NCBI GenBank assembly: GCA_026014745.1
Contig: JAOZHS010000001.1
Span: 744,001 to 808,000, forward strand
DNA from: Candidatus Bathyarchaeota archaeon
Lineage (GTDB): Archaea > Thermoproteota > Bathyarchaeia > Bathyarchaeales > Bathycorpusculaceae
DNA: 64,000 nucleotides
Reading direction: 5' to 3'
Positions 1 through 7,904 of the stretch are shown one piece after another (positions within the stretch are counted from its first letter, which is position 1; every line of letters begins with the position of its first letter). Under the pieces are notes generated by a model. The model did no database searches and was not told the origin of the DNA. It saw only the letters and a program-made list of their open reading frames with translations. The position numbers and the translations under genes were made by a program.

Positions 1-879
1 ATCCATGTGGGTGACCTTTGTCTCCGCCATTTTTATGGCTTCAACTTGGTCTACCTTTATGGTTGCGTTATCAATCGGATAATGGTTCCAGTGATCAACG
101 AAACTCTTGAATTTACCATCTTTATAAGTTAACGAGAAGGTGTCATAGGGATTTGGTATGCCGTTAACTGTTCGGCTCCAACGAAAGGTTTCGTAGAGAT
201 GCAGCTCGTTTTTGTGACTTATATCGGTGTCATTGGTGGTTTCGCAGAATATTTCCATCTGGAGGTCACCTTTTTTTTGGGTGACGTTACTCGGGGCTGA
301 GATATTGTTTAATGCATTTCGCATGTTCTGTGTATAAACTGCGTGGTATGCGTCTTGATACTTTTCTAAAAAGGCTTTAGCTTGGTCGAGAGTTGACATG
401 TCAGATTGGGTGAATAGCAATGACCCATTTGTGCTGGAGATGTAGAAGCTAATCATGTTGTCGTTATTTGAATAGCCTACGTGGATTCTGTATTCTGATA
501 GCGGCAACGCATTTGGAGACCAATGTGGCGACGGTTTCGGGTCTCCGCTATAGCCTAACGTGTAAAAAACACCGTTTGGTTTCTCTTCAATGAGCCCCAT
601 GTATTTCTGGTAGTTAAACCCCACGATGTCTGCGAGTAGCAAAGTGTTCTCCCTTGATGTGTCATTTTCGAGTTCTACCTCAAAGGGGTGATTTTCCATG
701 CGTGGATTAATTATTTGTCGCTGTTTATGGGTAACCGTAGCTATTTGAGTTGTTGCAAAATGAGCGAGACCTAACCCGATGAGAATAATCATCACAGTCG
801 CCAATACTACTCGCCTATTAATCAGACCCCGTATGTTAATTGGCGTTTTAACCCCCTTTTTCCATAACCTCCCTTCCAT
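1..879 (-). CDS. Membrane-anchored extracytoplasmic protein, 3' end cut by window edge
   Basis: A leftward reading frame is open for 293 codons from an ATG at 879 to the window edge, so the C-terminus is missing. The first 23 residues are rich in Lys and Arg. They are followed by one hydrophobic segment (about residues 24-43, VVLATVMIILIGLGLAHF) and then a long polar region with several N-x-S/T sites. This is the layout of a signal-anchored protein whose bulk lies outside the cell. I recognise no domain. An out-of-frame GGGAGG sits just inside the start, so a slightly different start is possible. The gene is divergent from the radical SAM gene, with only about 12 bp between the starts. Function unknown. 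Confidence 0.7.
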   Translation of the reverse strand, partial: MEGRLWKKGVKTPINIRGLINRRVVLATVMIILIGLGLAHFATTQIATVTHKQRQIINPRMENHPFEVELENDTSRENTLLLADIVGFNYQKYMGLIEEKPNGVFYTLGYSGDPKPSPHWSPNALPLSEYRIHVGYSNNDNMISFYISSTNGSLLFTQSDMSTLDQAKAFLEKYQDAYHAVYTQNMRNALNNISAPSNVTQKKGDLQMEIFCETTNDTDISHKNELHLYETFRWSRTVNGIPNPYDTFSLTYKDGKFKSFVDHWNHYPIDNATIKVDQVEAIKMAETKVTHMD

Positions 880-891
880 AGTTAGTTTTAA

Positions 892-1851
892 ATGATTTTT
901 CGTCAAGAAACCTTGACTAAGACATTAGCAGGTATTGCGAATAGTTTTTGTTTGCCCAACCGCATACCTATACGCAGTGAAGTTTCGGTGCCGTTGATTT
1001 CAAGCTTTGACCCGTGGCGTTCTGGCCTCTGCACCTGCCCCCCTAAGCTAACCTTTAACCCCTACACAGGATGCGACCACCACTGCCTCTACTGCTACGC
1101 CTCAAGCTACATCCAAAACTTCAAAGACATCCACCCCAAAAAAGACCTCATCCCCCTCTTACGGCGAGAAGCAGCCAAACTCAACGGCGAAACCCTGTCC
1201 CTATCCAACTCATCCGACCCCTACCCGCGCCTCGAAGCCTCAGCATGCCAAACGCGACGTTGCCTCGAAGTGCTGGCGGGATGCAACTGCAAAATACAAA
1301 TCATAACTAAAAGCAACCTCGTTGCCCGCGACGCTGACCTCCTTTGTCGCCTTCCCGCAACTGTGGCTCTAACCATAACCACCGACAGCAACATGCTCGC
1401 AGGCATAATTGAACCCGACGCGCCTCCCCCCTCAGAGCGCCTCAAAGCCGCCGCGGAACTCCTCAAAGCAGGCGTACCCGTATCAGTCCGCATCGACCCC
1501 ATAATTCCCCATGTTAATGACCATCCGCAGCGGCTAATCAAAATCCTCGCCGACCTCGGCGTCAAACACGTCACCTGTTCCACTTACAAGGCTAAACCCG
1601 ACAACTGGACCCGCCTCGCCGATGCCCTGCCCAAGGTGATGGAGCAACTCAAGCCCCTCTACTTTGTGGATGGCGAAAAAGTCGGCGGCAGCGCATTATT
1701 GCCCAGCGAGTATCGGTATAAGCTGCTCAAAACCGTGCGGGATGAGGTGGTTGCGGCGGGCATGAAGTTTGGGGTATGCCGCGAGGGGCTGCATGGGTTG
1801 AGTACGGCGGCTTGTGATGGGTCATGGCTTATGCCTAAGAGGAGCCCCTGA
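892..1851 (+). CDS. Radical SAM protein, spore-photoproduct-lyase-like (SPL) family
   Basis: A 319-residue protein with the radical SAM cluster motif CDHHCLYC (Cys61, Cys65, Cys68), which binds a 4Fe-4S cluster and S-adenosylmethionine. The spacing CxxxCxxC, the preceding NPYTG and the following YASSYI resemble the SPL-like / Rv2578c radical SAM group. The sequence shows the radical SAM fold; a photoproduct-lyase activity is only inferred. The TGA stop at 1849-1851 is followed after one base by the ATG of a Y-family DNA polymerase, so the two are almost certainly co-translated, which favours a role in DNA damage handling. The ATG start lacks a clear ribosome site and lies close to the presumed promoter, so the mRNA may be nearly leaderless. 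Confidence 0.85.
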   Translation: MIFRQETLTKTLAGIANSFCLPNRIPIRSEVSVPLISSFDPWRSGLCTCPPKLTFNPYTGCDHHCLYCYASSYIQNFKDIHPKKDLIPLLRREAAKLNGETLSLSNSSDPYPRLEASACQTRRCLEVLAGCNCKIQIITKSNLVARDADLLCRLPATVALTITTDSNMLAGIIEPDAPPPSERLKAAAELLKAGVPVSVRIDPIIPHVNDHPQRLIKILADLGVKHVTCSTYKAKPDNWTRLADALPKVMEQLKPLYFVDGEKVGGSALLPSEYRYKLLKTVRDEVVAAGMKFGVCREGLHGLSTAACDGSWLMPKRSP

Positions 1852-1852
1852 C

Positions 1853-2956
1853 ATGCAGCCGCGGATTATTTTTCTGGCGGATTTCGACTATTTCTTTGCA
1901 CAATGCGAGGAACTCCGCAACCCCCAAATCAAAGACAAACCTATCGTTGTCGGCGTCTACTCTGGCCGCACCGAAGAAAGCGGCGCAGTCTCCACCAGCA
2001 ACTACATCGCCCGCAAATACGGCGTCAAATCTGGGCTGCCGCTTTTCCAAGCGAAACAAAAGCTGGAGGGCACTGACGCTGTTTTCTTTCACGTTGACCA
2101 CGAATACTACGAGGACATCAGCAACCGCATCATGAACATCTTCCGCGGCTACGCCACGAGCCTTGAGCAGGTTAGCATCGACGAAGCTTATCTTGATGTG
2201 ACTGAGCAGGTTGAGGGCAGCTTCGAAAAAGCCCGTGCATACGCGGAGAAAATCAAGGCAGCTGTACGGGTGCAGGTCGGCATCTCTTTCACCATCGGCG
2301 TGGGACCAAACAAGCTTGTCGCCAAAATCGCTTGCGACAGCCAAAAACCCAACGGCTTAACAATCATCCGCCCAACCGAGGCAAAAGCGTTTCTCGCTCC
2401 GCTCCCCGCAGACCGCCTCTTAGGAGTAGGCAAAAAGACGACCGTGCGCATGGAGCAAATGGGAATCAAAACTATAGCTGACCTCGCCAAATATGATGTT
2501 ATTCGTCTTGTGGAGGTTTTCGGCAAAGCTTTAGGCGTCTACTTCCATAACGCTGCCAACGCCGTCGACAATGAACCTGTGGTGGAGCAGGGTGAAGCGG
2601 AATCCATTAGCAAGATTGGCACGCTTAAGCAGGATACGCATGATTTGGAGTTTATTTTGCAGAAAACTGACGAATTAACCGAACCCGTGTACCGCGAAGT
2701 TGCAGAGAAGGGCTACAGCTTCAAAACCGTCTCCATCTACGTTGTCAACGTGGATTTGAGCAGCAAAAGCCGCAGTGTAACTTTGGAGCAGCCCGCCAAA
2801 GACAAAGAAACCATCCAACGCAACGTCCGAGCGCTCTTCGAGAAGTACCTCGCTGAATCGCCGCTTGAAGTTCGCAGAGTTGGCGTGCGCGTGACGGGTT
2901 TTAGCAAAGAAGAGCCCCGGCAGAAGCAGCTTACCAGCTTTTTCTTTTCAGGGTAA
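1853..2956 (+). CDS. dinB: Y-family DNA polymerase IV (Dpo4/DinB-like)
   Basis: A 367-residue translesion polymerase. The N-terminus LADFDYFFAQ carries catalytic Asp10 and an aromatic steric-gate position (Phe15). SIDEAYLDV supplies Asp110 and Glu111. This matches archaeal Dpo4 (Asp7, Asp105, Glu106) in order and spacing. The palm and fingers come first, then thumb and little-finger regions. The last residues, KQLTSFFFSG, form a PCNA-interacting (PIP) box QxxLxxFF. I start at the ATG at 1853 because AAGAGGAG lies just upstream and the protein then begins exactly as the family does; an upstream in-frame ATG at 1814 would overlap the preceding gene. It is coupled to the SPL-like radical SAM gene. 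Expected role: bypass of DNA lesions while tethered to the sliding clamp. Confidence 0.95.
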   Translation: MQPRIIFLADFDYFFAQCEELRNPQIKDKPIVVGVYSGRTEESGAVSTSNYIARKYGVKSGLPLFQAKQKLEGTDAVFFHVDHEYYEDISNRIMNIFRGYATSLEQVSIDEAYLDVTEQVEGSFEKARAYAEKIKAAVRVQVGISFTIGVGPNKLVAKIACDSQKPNGLTIIRPTEAKAFLAPLPADRLLGVGKKTTVRMEQMGIKTIADLAKYDVIRLVEVFGKALGVYFHNAANAVDNEPVVEQGEAESISKIGTLKQDTHDLEFILQKTDELTEPVYREVAEKGYSFKTVSIYVVNVDLSSKSRSVTLEQPAKDKETIQRNVRALFEKYLAESPLEVRRVGVRVTGFSKEEPRQKQLTSFFFSG

Positions 2957-3006
2957 CGATAAACAAACTTTATTCCGTACACCTGCCTACATTTATTGGG
3001 AATATT

Positions 3007-3594
3007 TTGGTTTCTAAACAAAGAAAGCTACCTCCTGACCAAACCGTCACCGACCACATCCTGAGCTGGGGCTATGAGCATCCCGGCATAACCTCCACTA
3101 ACCCCCGACTACCGCTAGAAACCTACACGTTGACGGTGGAGGGCGAAGTCGAAAACCCCGTCAAGTTGACTTGGAATGATTTTCTCAAGTTGCCCCAAAC
3201 CGTTTCGGTGAGTGATTTTCATTGCGTGGAAGGCTGGAGCGTGCTGGATTGCCGCTGGGAAGGCGTGCGCCTCCGTGACCTCGAAGCATTCGTCAAGCCT
3301 AATCCTGTTGCCCGTGCTGTTACCTTTTTTTGTGCTGATAACTATACGACTTCGCTGTTTCTTGAAGAACTGGCTGGTGATGACGTTTTGTTGGCGCATA
3401 AGCTCAACGGGTCGCCGTTGGAGGAGGGGTTGGGTGCGCCAGTGCGGCTGGTGGTTCCGAGCAAATATGCCTACAAAAGTGCCCTTTGGGTGACGGGGCT
3501 GCGGTTTACTCGGGATAAGGAGTTGGGGTTTTGGGAGCGGCGGGGTTATAGTGATAGTGCGGATGTGTGGCGCAACGACCGTTATCGCCGTTAA
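3007..3594 (+). CDS. Molybdopterin-dependent oxidoreductase, sulfite oxidase-like fold
   Basis: A 195-residue protein of the oxidoreductase molybdopterin-binding family (SUOX/YedY-like). The motif DFHCVEGWSVLDCRWEGV contains the invariant Cys73 that ligates molybdenum, and the segment around GEVENPVKLTWNDF is typical of the domain start. It is short: only the molybdopterin domain is present, with no dimerisation or heme domain and no Tat signal, so it should be a cytoplasmic single-domain enzyme of the type common in archaea. Substrate unknown. The start is TTG at 3007; no strong ribosome site is visible. It follows dinB by 50 bp on the same strand but is functionally unrelated to it. Confidence 0.85.
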   Translation: MVSKQRKLPPDQTVTDHILSWGYEHPGITSTNPRLPLETYTLTVEGEVENPVKLTWNDFLKLPQTVSVSDFHCVEGWSVLDCRWEGVRLRDLEAFVKPNPVARAVTFFCADNYTTSLFLEELAGDDVLLAHKLNGSPLEEGLGAPVRLVVPSKYAYKSALWVTGLRFTRDKELGFWERRGYSDSADVWRNDRYRR

Positions 3595-3688
3595 GAGGGT
3601 GTTGTTGTGTTTTGTTCTTTGAGGTTGGGGTTTTGTTGTTTATGATAAGTATATAGTTTCTTTGGGTCAATTTTAAAAGCTGGATAAC

Positions 3689-3703
3689 GTTTATAAGCTT
3701 AAA
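3689..3703 (+). promoter_or_regulatory. Archaeal TATA-box promoter for the small gene at 3739
   Basis: GTTTATAAGCTTAAA is a good archaeal TATA element in an AT-rich stretch. Transcription would begin near 3720, leaving a short leader that contains GAGAGG before the ATG at 3739. Confidence 0.5.
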
Positions 3704-3738
3704 TTAATACTGTCTTGGCTCTTGAGAGGTTGAATAAT

Positions 3739-3873
3739 ATGTCTCCTAAAAAACCTGCAGCACAACCAGACTATGAATCCACAACTCCTTCCATAGTCAT
3801 AGCGGCAACCGACAATGTGTCTGCAAAAAAACATAAAGACGCTGAGCAGCCCATCTACCTAACCCGAATCTAA
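3739..3873 (+). CDS. Small hypothetical protein, 44 aa
   Basis: ATG at 3739 is preceded by GAGAGGTTG and, farther up, by a convincing TATA box. It opens a 44-residue frame ending in TAA at 3871-3873. The product is Lys-, Pro- and Thr-rich, with no Cys and no hydrophobic segment. I recognise no domain. The promoter and ribosome-site spacing are the main support. The dispersed palindromic repeat begins about 40 bp after the stop. Confidence 0.45.
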   Translation: MSPKKPAAQPDYESTTPSIVIAATDNVSAKKHKDAEQPIYLTRI

Positions 3874-3913
3874 ACTGCTCAAAACAGAACCGCTGCCCCT
3901 GAAATAGGGGGCT

Positions 3914-3949
3914 GGCAAACCCCTAAGGGGGGGGTAGGTCTGTATTGAC
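3914..3949 (+). repeat. Dispersed palindromic repeat, copy A
   Basis: Contains CCCCTAAGGGGGGGGTAGG followed by TCTGTATTGAC. The same ordered blocks (CCTAAGAGGGGTAGGTC then AGTATTGAC) occur in copy C near 36045. It lies just downstream of the small gene and, with copy B in the opposite orientation, flanks the PRC-barrel-like gene. Confidence 0.55.
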
Positions 3950-3984
3950 GTTTTTTGAAGTCAAAAACATGTTGAATTCGAGTG

Positions 3985-4269
3985 CTATTCCTTGCATTGC
4001 CTTAGGTTCGTAAGTTCTGCCATGGTGTGGTTTAGGGTGGCTTCGTTTGTCTCGATGCTTTTTACATCCGCAACTGGCAAGCACACCACAACTCTGCCCA
4101 AGTAGGGGTGCTTAAACCCCATCAGCGTGCTGGCTTCATCGGTCAATTTCACAAATAAACTCGTAATCTGCCACGTTTTGATGTCTAAGTCGGCGCTGTC
4201 TATTTCACCCAGATAAATCCCGTCCGAGGTGAATGTTCGCTTCCAAAACAATTTAGAAATTTCAACCAA
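3985..4269 (-). CDS. PRC-barrel-like small protein
   Basis: About 94 residues with the profile of a PRC-barrel domain: an alternating beta-rich segment GIYLGEIDSADLDIKTWQ, then LTDEASTLMGF, then a conserved-looking strand RVVVCLPVADVKSI. PRC-barrel proteins bind RNA or ribosome-assembly factors, or act as small regulatory modules; which applies here is unknown. The frame can be extended to a TTG at 4299. I prefer the TTG at 4269 because GGGA lies at a suitable distance upstream and the longer N-terminus would add an unlikely hydrophobic stretch. Inverted copies of the dispersed repeat bracket the gene (3914-3949 and 4329-4388). Confidence 0.6.
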   Translation of the reverse strand: MVEISKLFWKRTFTSDGIYLGEIDSADLDIKTWQITSLFVKLTDEASTLMGFKHPYLGRVVVCLPVADVKSIETNEATLNHTMAELTNLRQCKE

Positions 4270-4328
4270 AAAAATCCCTACTAGCACTAACCATCGCAAT
4301 CATATATGTCTATTTTTTTCTAAAAGCC

Positions 4329-4388
4329 AATGGTCTACCCCCTATAGGTTTCTGCATGGAACCACTAATAGGATCCAAATAGACGCCA
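4329..4388 (-). repeat. Dispersed palindromic repeat, copy B
   Basis: Contains CTACCCCCTATAGG, TTTCTGCATGGAACC and CTAATAGGATCCAAAT. AGGTTTC-TGCAT-GGAACC can fold into a short hairpin. It shares the blocks TTTCTGCAT and CTAATAGGATCCAAAT with copy D at 45.8 kb. It is oriented opposite to copy A. Confidence 0.65.
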
Positions 4389-4497
4389 AATAGGTTGAGG
4401 TTAAGCTGACGTGTTAGCGTTCGATGGCGATTCTGCTCACTGATGCCTTCCTTAGTCTGATGCAAAATCCTTTTTTCGCCCCAAACCCACTGTTAGA

Positions 4498-4902
4498 GTG
4501 GTGTTGCCATTGCCAGCTTCTTCTAAAGTTGAAACAAACTATAAGCCGCTCAGCCCCGAAGAAACCCAAGTCATCGTCCACAAAGGTACCGAAATGCCCT
4601 TCACAGGCAAATACTTCGCGTTTTGGGAAAAAGGCGCCTACGTCTGCAAACGATGCGGCGCCAAACTGTACCGTTCCGAGCGCAAGTTTGAATCCGAATG
4701 CGGCTGGCCCAGCTTTGACGAGGAAATCGCTGGCGCAGTCAAACGTGTCCCCGACCCTGACGGAGTCCGCACCGAAATTCAATGTGCTAACTGCGGTGCC
4801 CATTTGGGGCATGTATTTGTCGGTGAACATTTCACAGAGAAAGATACTCGACACTGCGTCAACTCGATTTCTATGGATTTTGTTCCTGACAAAAAAGAGT
4901 AA
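4498..4902 (+). CDS. msrB: Peptide methionine-(R)-S-oxide reductase
   Basis: A 134-residue MsrB that reduces methionine-R-sulfoxide in damaged proteins. The zinc site is made of two CxxC pairs (Cys50/53 in CKRCG and Cys96/99 in CANCG). The catalytic cysteine is Cys120 in RHCVNSISMDF. Cys68 in ECGWPSF is the usual resolving position. The fold signature GTEMPFTGKYF precedes the first pair. The start is one of adjacent GTG codons at 4498 or 4501; no strong ribosome site is visible, so the first residues are uncertain. The cupin gene follows 36 bp downstream on the same strand. Confidence 0.95.
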   Translation: MVLPLPASSKVETNYKPLSPEETQVIVHKGTEMPFTGKYFAFWEKGAYVCKRCGAKLYRSERKFESECGWPSFDEEIAGAVKRVPDPDGVRTEIQCANCGAHLGHVFVGEHFTEKDTRHCVNSISMDFVPDKKE

Positions 4903-4938
4903 ATCTCTCGGCGCTTCATCTTCTCTGAGGGTGAAGTT

Positions 4939-5262
4939 ATGGATAAGAAACTCTTTGCTCAAGCCCAAAACTTGGCAGGCTTAATTGATTATCAGGACGG
5001 CTCAATTGTTAGCCGAACCTTAATTGACAAGACCGCGGGAACCGTGACGGTTTTTGCGTTTGACCAAAACCAAGGGTTAAGCGAGCACACCGCGCCCTAC
5101 GACGCTATGGTGGTGGCGCTTGACGGCGAAGTCGAAGTAACCATAGCAGGCAACCCCGTACTGCTCAAAAAGGGCGAAATGACCATAATGCCCGCCAATC
5201 AGCCGCATGCATTAATGGCGAAAACAAAATTCAAGATGCTGATAGTCATGATTAAAGCCTAA
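4939..5262 (+). CDS. Cupin domain protein
   Basis: A 107-residue single-cupin protein. It has the two cupin motifs: one around SEHTAPYDAMVVALDGEVEV (His50) and a second ending PANQPHALMA (His90). The loop LKKGEMTIMPANQPH is the classic second-motif form. Such small cupins bind a metal or a small ligand; the specific role cannot be told from sequence. GAGGGTGAAG precedes the ATG. It overlaps the convergent nitroreductase gene by 4 bp, and it may be transcribed with msrB. Confidence 0.88.
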   Translation: MDKKLFAQAQNLAGLIDYQDGSIVSRTLIDKTAGTVTVFAFDQNQGLSEHTAPYDAMVVALDGEVEVTIAGNPVLLKKGEMTIMPANQPHALMAKTKFKMLIVMIKA

Positions 5263-5876
5263 ATGGGCTTACCCCACAGGTCCCTAAAACAGTACTCAGT
5301 AAGCGTCTTCTTAGTTCTTGCAGGCGGAGTTTCAGCGGCGTATCCCAAAGTGACAAACGTCTGCGGCTCCACTTCCTCGGGAATGTTGAGGTGGCTTTGC
5401 ACGACGGCTTTGCAGAAGCATGGCGCGGCATACCAGCAACCCCCAAGCCCCACTGCATGCGCCGCTAAAAACAGGTTCTGGAGTGCAGCGCCTAAACTCT
5501 GAACTGCCAAGTCCCGAACGCAGCCCCTCCGCCGCATATCAGCATAGCGGGGCATACCCTCAATCTCAGTGGTACACGCCAAAATAAGGACGGGTGCGTT
5601 TACGAAGCGGTCGGCTCTTTCTTTGCGATTTTCTGCGCTGACCGTTAAGCCATCGCTTTCCAAATCGGCAGCCCACGCCTGCGCCATTGCGTCTGCCAAT
5701 TCCCGTTTAACCTTGGGGTTTTCTAAAATTATGAATCGGTAAGGTTGAGCGTTATGTGCTGAGGGCGCTAAACCAGCCGCGGCTAAAACCTTCTCTACAA
5801 GTTCTTTTTCAACCGCTTGAGGCTGGTATTTTCGGATACTGCGGCGCTCACGTATGACATCAAATAAGTCTGGCAT
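5259..5876 (-). CDS. Nitroreductase-family flavoprotein
   Basis: A 205-residue FMN-dependent nitroreductase-fold protein. The N-terminal RERRSIRKYQPQ and the following LAAAGLAPSAHNAQPYRF are hallmark FMN-binding segments. The C-terminal half has LGAALQNLFLAAHAVGLGGCW, the second flavin contact. Several Cys residues (RGCVRD, GGCWYAAPCFC) are unusual for the family. It could be an NAD(P)H-dependent reductase or related to the C-terminal domain of F420:glutamate ligases; the substrate is unknown. It is the last gene of a leftward group with the dehydrogenase and aldolase, separated from the former by 31 bp. Confidence 0.88.
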   Translation of the reverse strand: MPDLFDVIRERRSIRKYQPQAVEKELVEKVLAAAGLAPSAHNAQPYRFIILENPKVKRELADAMAQAWAADLESDGLTVSAENRKERADRFVNAPVLILACTTEIEGMPRYADMRRRGCVRDLAVQSLGAALQNLFLAAHAVGLGGCWYAAPCFCKAVVQSHLNIPEEVEPQTFVTLGYAAETPPARTKKTLTEYCFRDLWGKPI

Positions 5877-5907
5877 AAAGAAGAAAAAGAAGAATCTGGT
5901 TTTTAGG

Positions 5908-6930
5908 CTATTCGTTGGGCACCAAAATAACCTTTAGCGATTCGCCTGCTTCTGCGGTAAGTCTGAAGCCTTCTTGTGCTTCTCGGAGGGGTAGGCGGTG
6001 GGTTATCATGTCTTTGACGTTGATTTTTCCAGTCGCGAGGTAGCGTAGGGCGTCTTCGAGGTCGTTGGGTGCGGCGCCGTAGCTGGTGCGCATGGTGATT
6101 TCGTTGCGCCAAAACTGGTTAATAGGCACAGACAGCTTCACAGAGGGGTCGGGGACAGCGAAGAAGAGGATTGTGCCGCCGTTCTCAACGCAATCCATCG
6201 CTGAGGTTGCTGCACTGATGGCGCCTGTGCAGACGATAACTTGGTCTGCAAGATGCCCTGTGAGTTCTTTGAGTTTTTGAGGCAGGTTTTCTTTGGCGTT
6301 TATTCCGTGTGTTGCGCCGAATTTTTTGGCAAGCTCAATACGGTAGGGGTTGATGTCGGCGACGATTACGGTTTCTACGCCTTTGTAGCGTGCGAGTTGG
6401 GCATGGAGGATGCCGCTAATCCCGCTGCCGATGATTAGGACGGTGTCATCTTTTTTGATTCCTGATAACCGTTGACCGCGCGAGACACAGGCAAGTGGTT
6501 CAATAAATGTCCCTTCATCGAAGCTCAGGGCGTCGGGGAGTTTGTAGACGCCGTAGTCAAGGTTGATTTTGGGGATTTGGATGTATTGAGCAAAGCCTCC
6601 TGGGTAATAGTTGGTGGTGTGCAGCGTGTGGCAGGCGGTGTGGTTGCCTCGTTCACAGTGCCGACAGCTAAAACAGGGCACGTGATGAGAGACAAAGACG
6701 CGGTCGCCCACTTGGACGTTGGGGGCTTTGGCGCCGACTTTGGAGATGACTCCTGTGGCTTCATGTCCCAGCACACGCGGCGCTTTGGGTACGCGGTACC
6801 ATTCGAGCACGTCGCTGCCGCAGATGCCGCTTGCCATAACTTTTAGCAGGGCTTGATCTTCGCCGACGCTTGGTACTGGGATGTCTTCAACTCTGACGTC
6901 ATGGTTGTTGTAATAGAAAGCGGCTAACAT
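5908..6930 (-). CDS. Zinc-dependent medium-chain alcohol dehydrogenase
   Basis: A 340-residue MDR-family enzyme that oxidises an alcohol or polyol with NAD(P). Catalytic zinc ligands are Cys37 (GICGSD), His56 and Glu57 (GHEATG). The structural zinc is held by Cys86, Cys89, Cys92 and Cys100 (CFSCRHCERGNHTAC). The nucleotide-binding fold starts at VLIIGSGISGILHAQ. Similarity is to the sorbitol/threonine dehydrogenase branch. It starts 26 bp after the LsrF-like aldolase stops, so the two form an operon. The pairing suggests metabolism of a phosphorylated sugar or diketone, but the true substrate is unknown. Confidence 0.92.
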   Translation of the reverse strand: MLAAFYYNNHDVRVEDIPVPSVGEDQALLKVMASGICGSDVLEWYRVPKAPRVLGHEATGVISKVGAKAPNVQVGDRVFVSHHVPCFSCRHCERGNHTACHTLHTTNYYPGGFAQYIQIPKINLDYGVYKLPDALSFDEGTFIEPLACVSRGQRLSGIKKDDTVLIIGSGISGILHAQLARYKGVETVIVADINPYRIELAKKFGATHGINAKENLPQKLKELTGHLADQVIVCTGAISAATSAMDCVENGGTILFFAVPDPSVKLSVPINQFWRNEITMRTSYGAAPNDLEDALRYLATGKINVKDMITHRLPLREAQEGFRLTAEAGESLKVILVPNE

Positions 6931-6955
6931 AGGCGGTCACAAAAGAAAGAAAAGG

Positions 6956-7753
6956 TTAGGCTTTATTTGCTATGACTTGGTTGTAGAGGTCTTCAGCTTC
7001 TTTGGGCGTGAAACCGTCGTGGATGATGGCGCGGATTGCTCGGATGGCGGCTACGGGATGCTGGGTCTGCCAAATGTTGCGACCCAAGTTAACGCCAATA
7101 GCTCCTTTCTGGATGCCATCATATACGAAGTCGAAAACTTCCCGCTGCGTCTCAGTTTTAGGTCCGCCAGCGATGACAATGGGCACGGGGCAGCCGTCAA
7201 CAACTTTTTCGAAGTGCTCCTTGCAATAGTAGGTTTTGACGACGCGGGCACCGATTTCGGCGGTGATGCGTGCAGCTAAGGCAAGATAACGGGCTTCACG
7301 TTTCTCAAGCTCTTTGCCAACGGCGCAGACAGCCATAACGGGCACGCCGAATTCTTCGCATTCGTCGACGAGTTTGGAGAGGTTTGTGAGGCTTTTGTTC
7401 TCGTATTTGGTTCCGACGAACACGGACATGGATACGGAGGATGCGTTGAGGCGCAGGATTTCTTGCATTGAGGTTACGACGCTTTCGTTGGCTAAGTCTT
7501 CGCCGACAACGGATACGGCGCCTGATACGCGCATGATTATGGGTTTTTCGATAGCGGGGTTAACGCAGTTGCGCAGCACGCCGCGGGTGCACATCAGCGC
7601 GTCGGCGTATTGGATGATTGGTTTGATGGTTTCGCCCGGCTGCTCGAGGCAGTGTGTTGGGCCTTGGAAGTAGCCGTGGTCGATTGGTAAAAAGAGGGCT
7701 TTGCCGTCTTTTTGGATGAGTTTACTTAAGCGGTTTTGCATTCCCCATTCCAT
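6956..7753 (-). CDS. Class I aldolase, LsrF/DeoC-FbaB superfamily
   Basis: A 265-residue TIM-barrel aldolase. The segments EWGMQNRLSK, DHGYFQGPT, ADALMCTRGVLR, GARVVKTYY and VPIVIAGGPK follow the order of bacterial LsrF (a thiolase acting on phosphorylated autoinducer-2) and of archaeal ADH-synthase/fructose-bisphosphate aldolases. The Schiff-base lysine is that of VVKTYY. I place the start at the ATG at 7753 because GGAGA lies just upstream and the protein then begins as LsrF does; a longer frame to 7807 adds residues without a ribosome site. Archaeal relatives usually make aromatic-pathway or sugar-phosphate intermediates, so a quorum-signal role is not implied. Operon with the downstream dehydrogenase. 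Confidence 0.88.
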   Translation of the reverse strand: MEWGMQNRLSKLIQKDGKALFLPIDHGYFQGPTHCLEQPGETIKPIIQYADALMCTRGVLRNCVNPAIEKPIIMRVSGAVSVVGEDLANESVVTSMQEILRLNASSVSMSVFVGTKYENKSLTNLSKLVDECEEFGVPVMAVCAVGKELEKREARYLALAARITAEIGARVVKTYYCKEHFEKVVDGCPVPIVIAGGPKTETQREVFDFVYDGIQKGAIGVNLGRNIWQTQHPVAAIRAIRAIIHDGFTPKEAEDLYNQVIANKA

Positions 7754-7904
7754 GGTGAATCTCCAGCAAGCAGTTGGTTTGAAGAAATAAATAACTTTAT
7801 CCGTCAAATTGAAGAAAAAGGGCGTTTGTTAGAATAAAAAAAGTTGGGTTAGTTTAACATGCGTTTTTGCATGTTTCTTTGCGAACCGCTTCTTTGTGTT
7901 TGTT

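Noticed and set aside
4414-4968. Two long overlapping frames (184 and 186 codons) across the msrB region
   Set aside because: They are shadows of msrB on the other strand or frame. msrB has all its zinc and catalytic cysteines, while these frames show no family signature.
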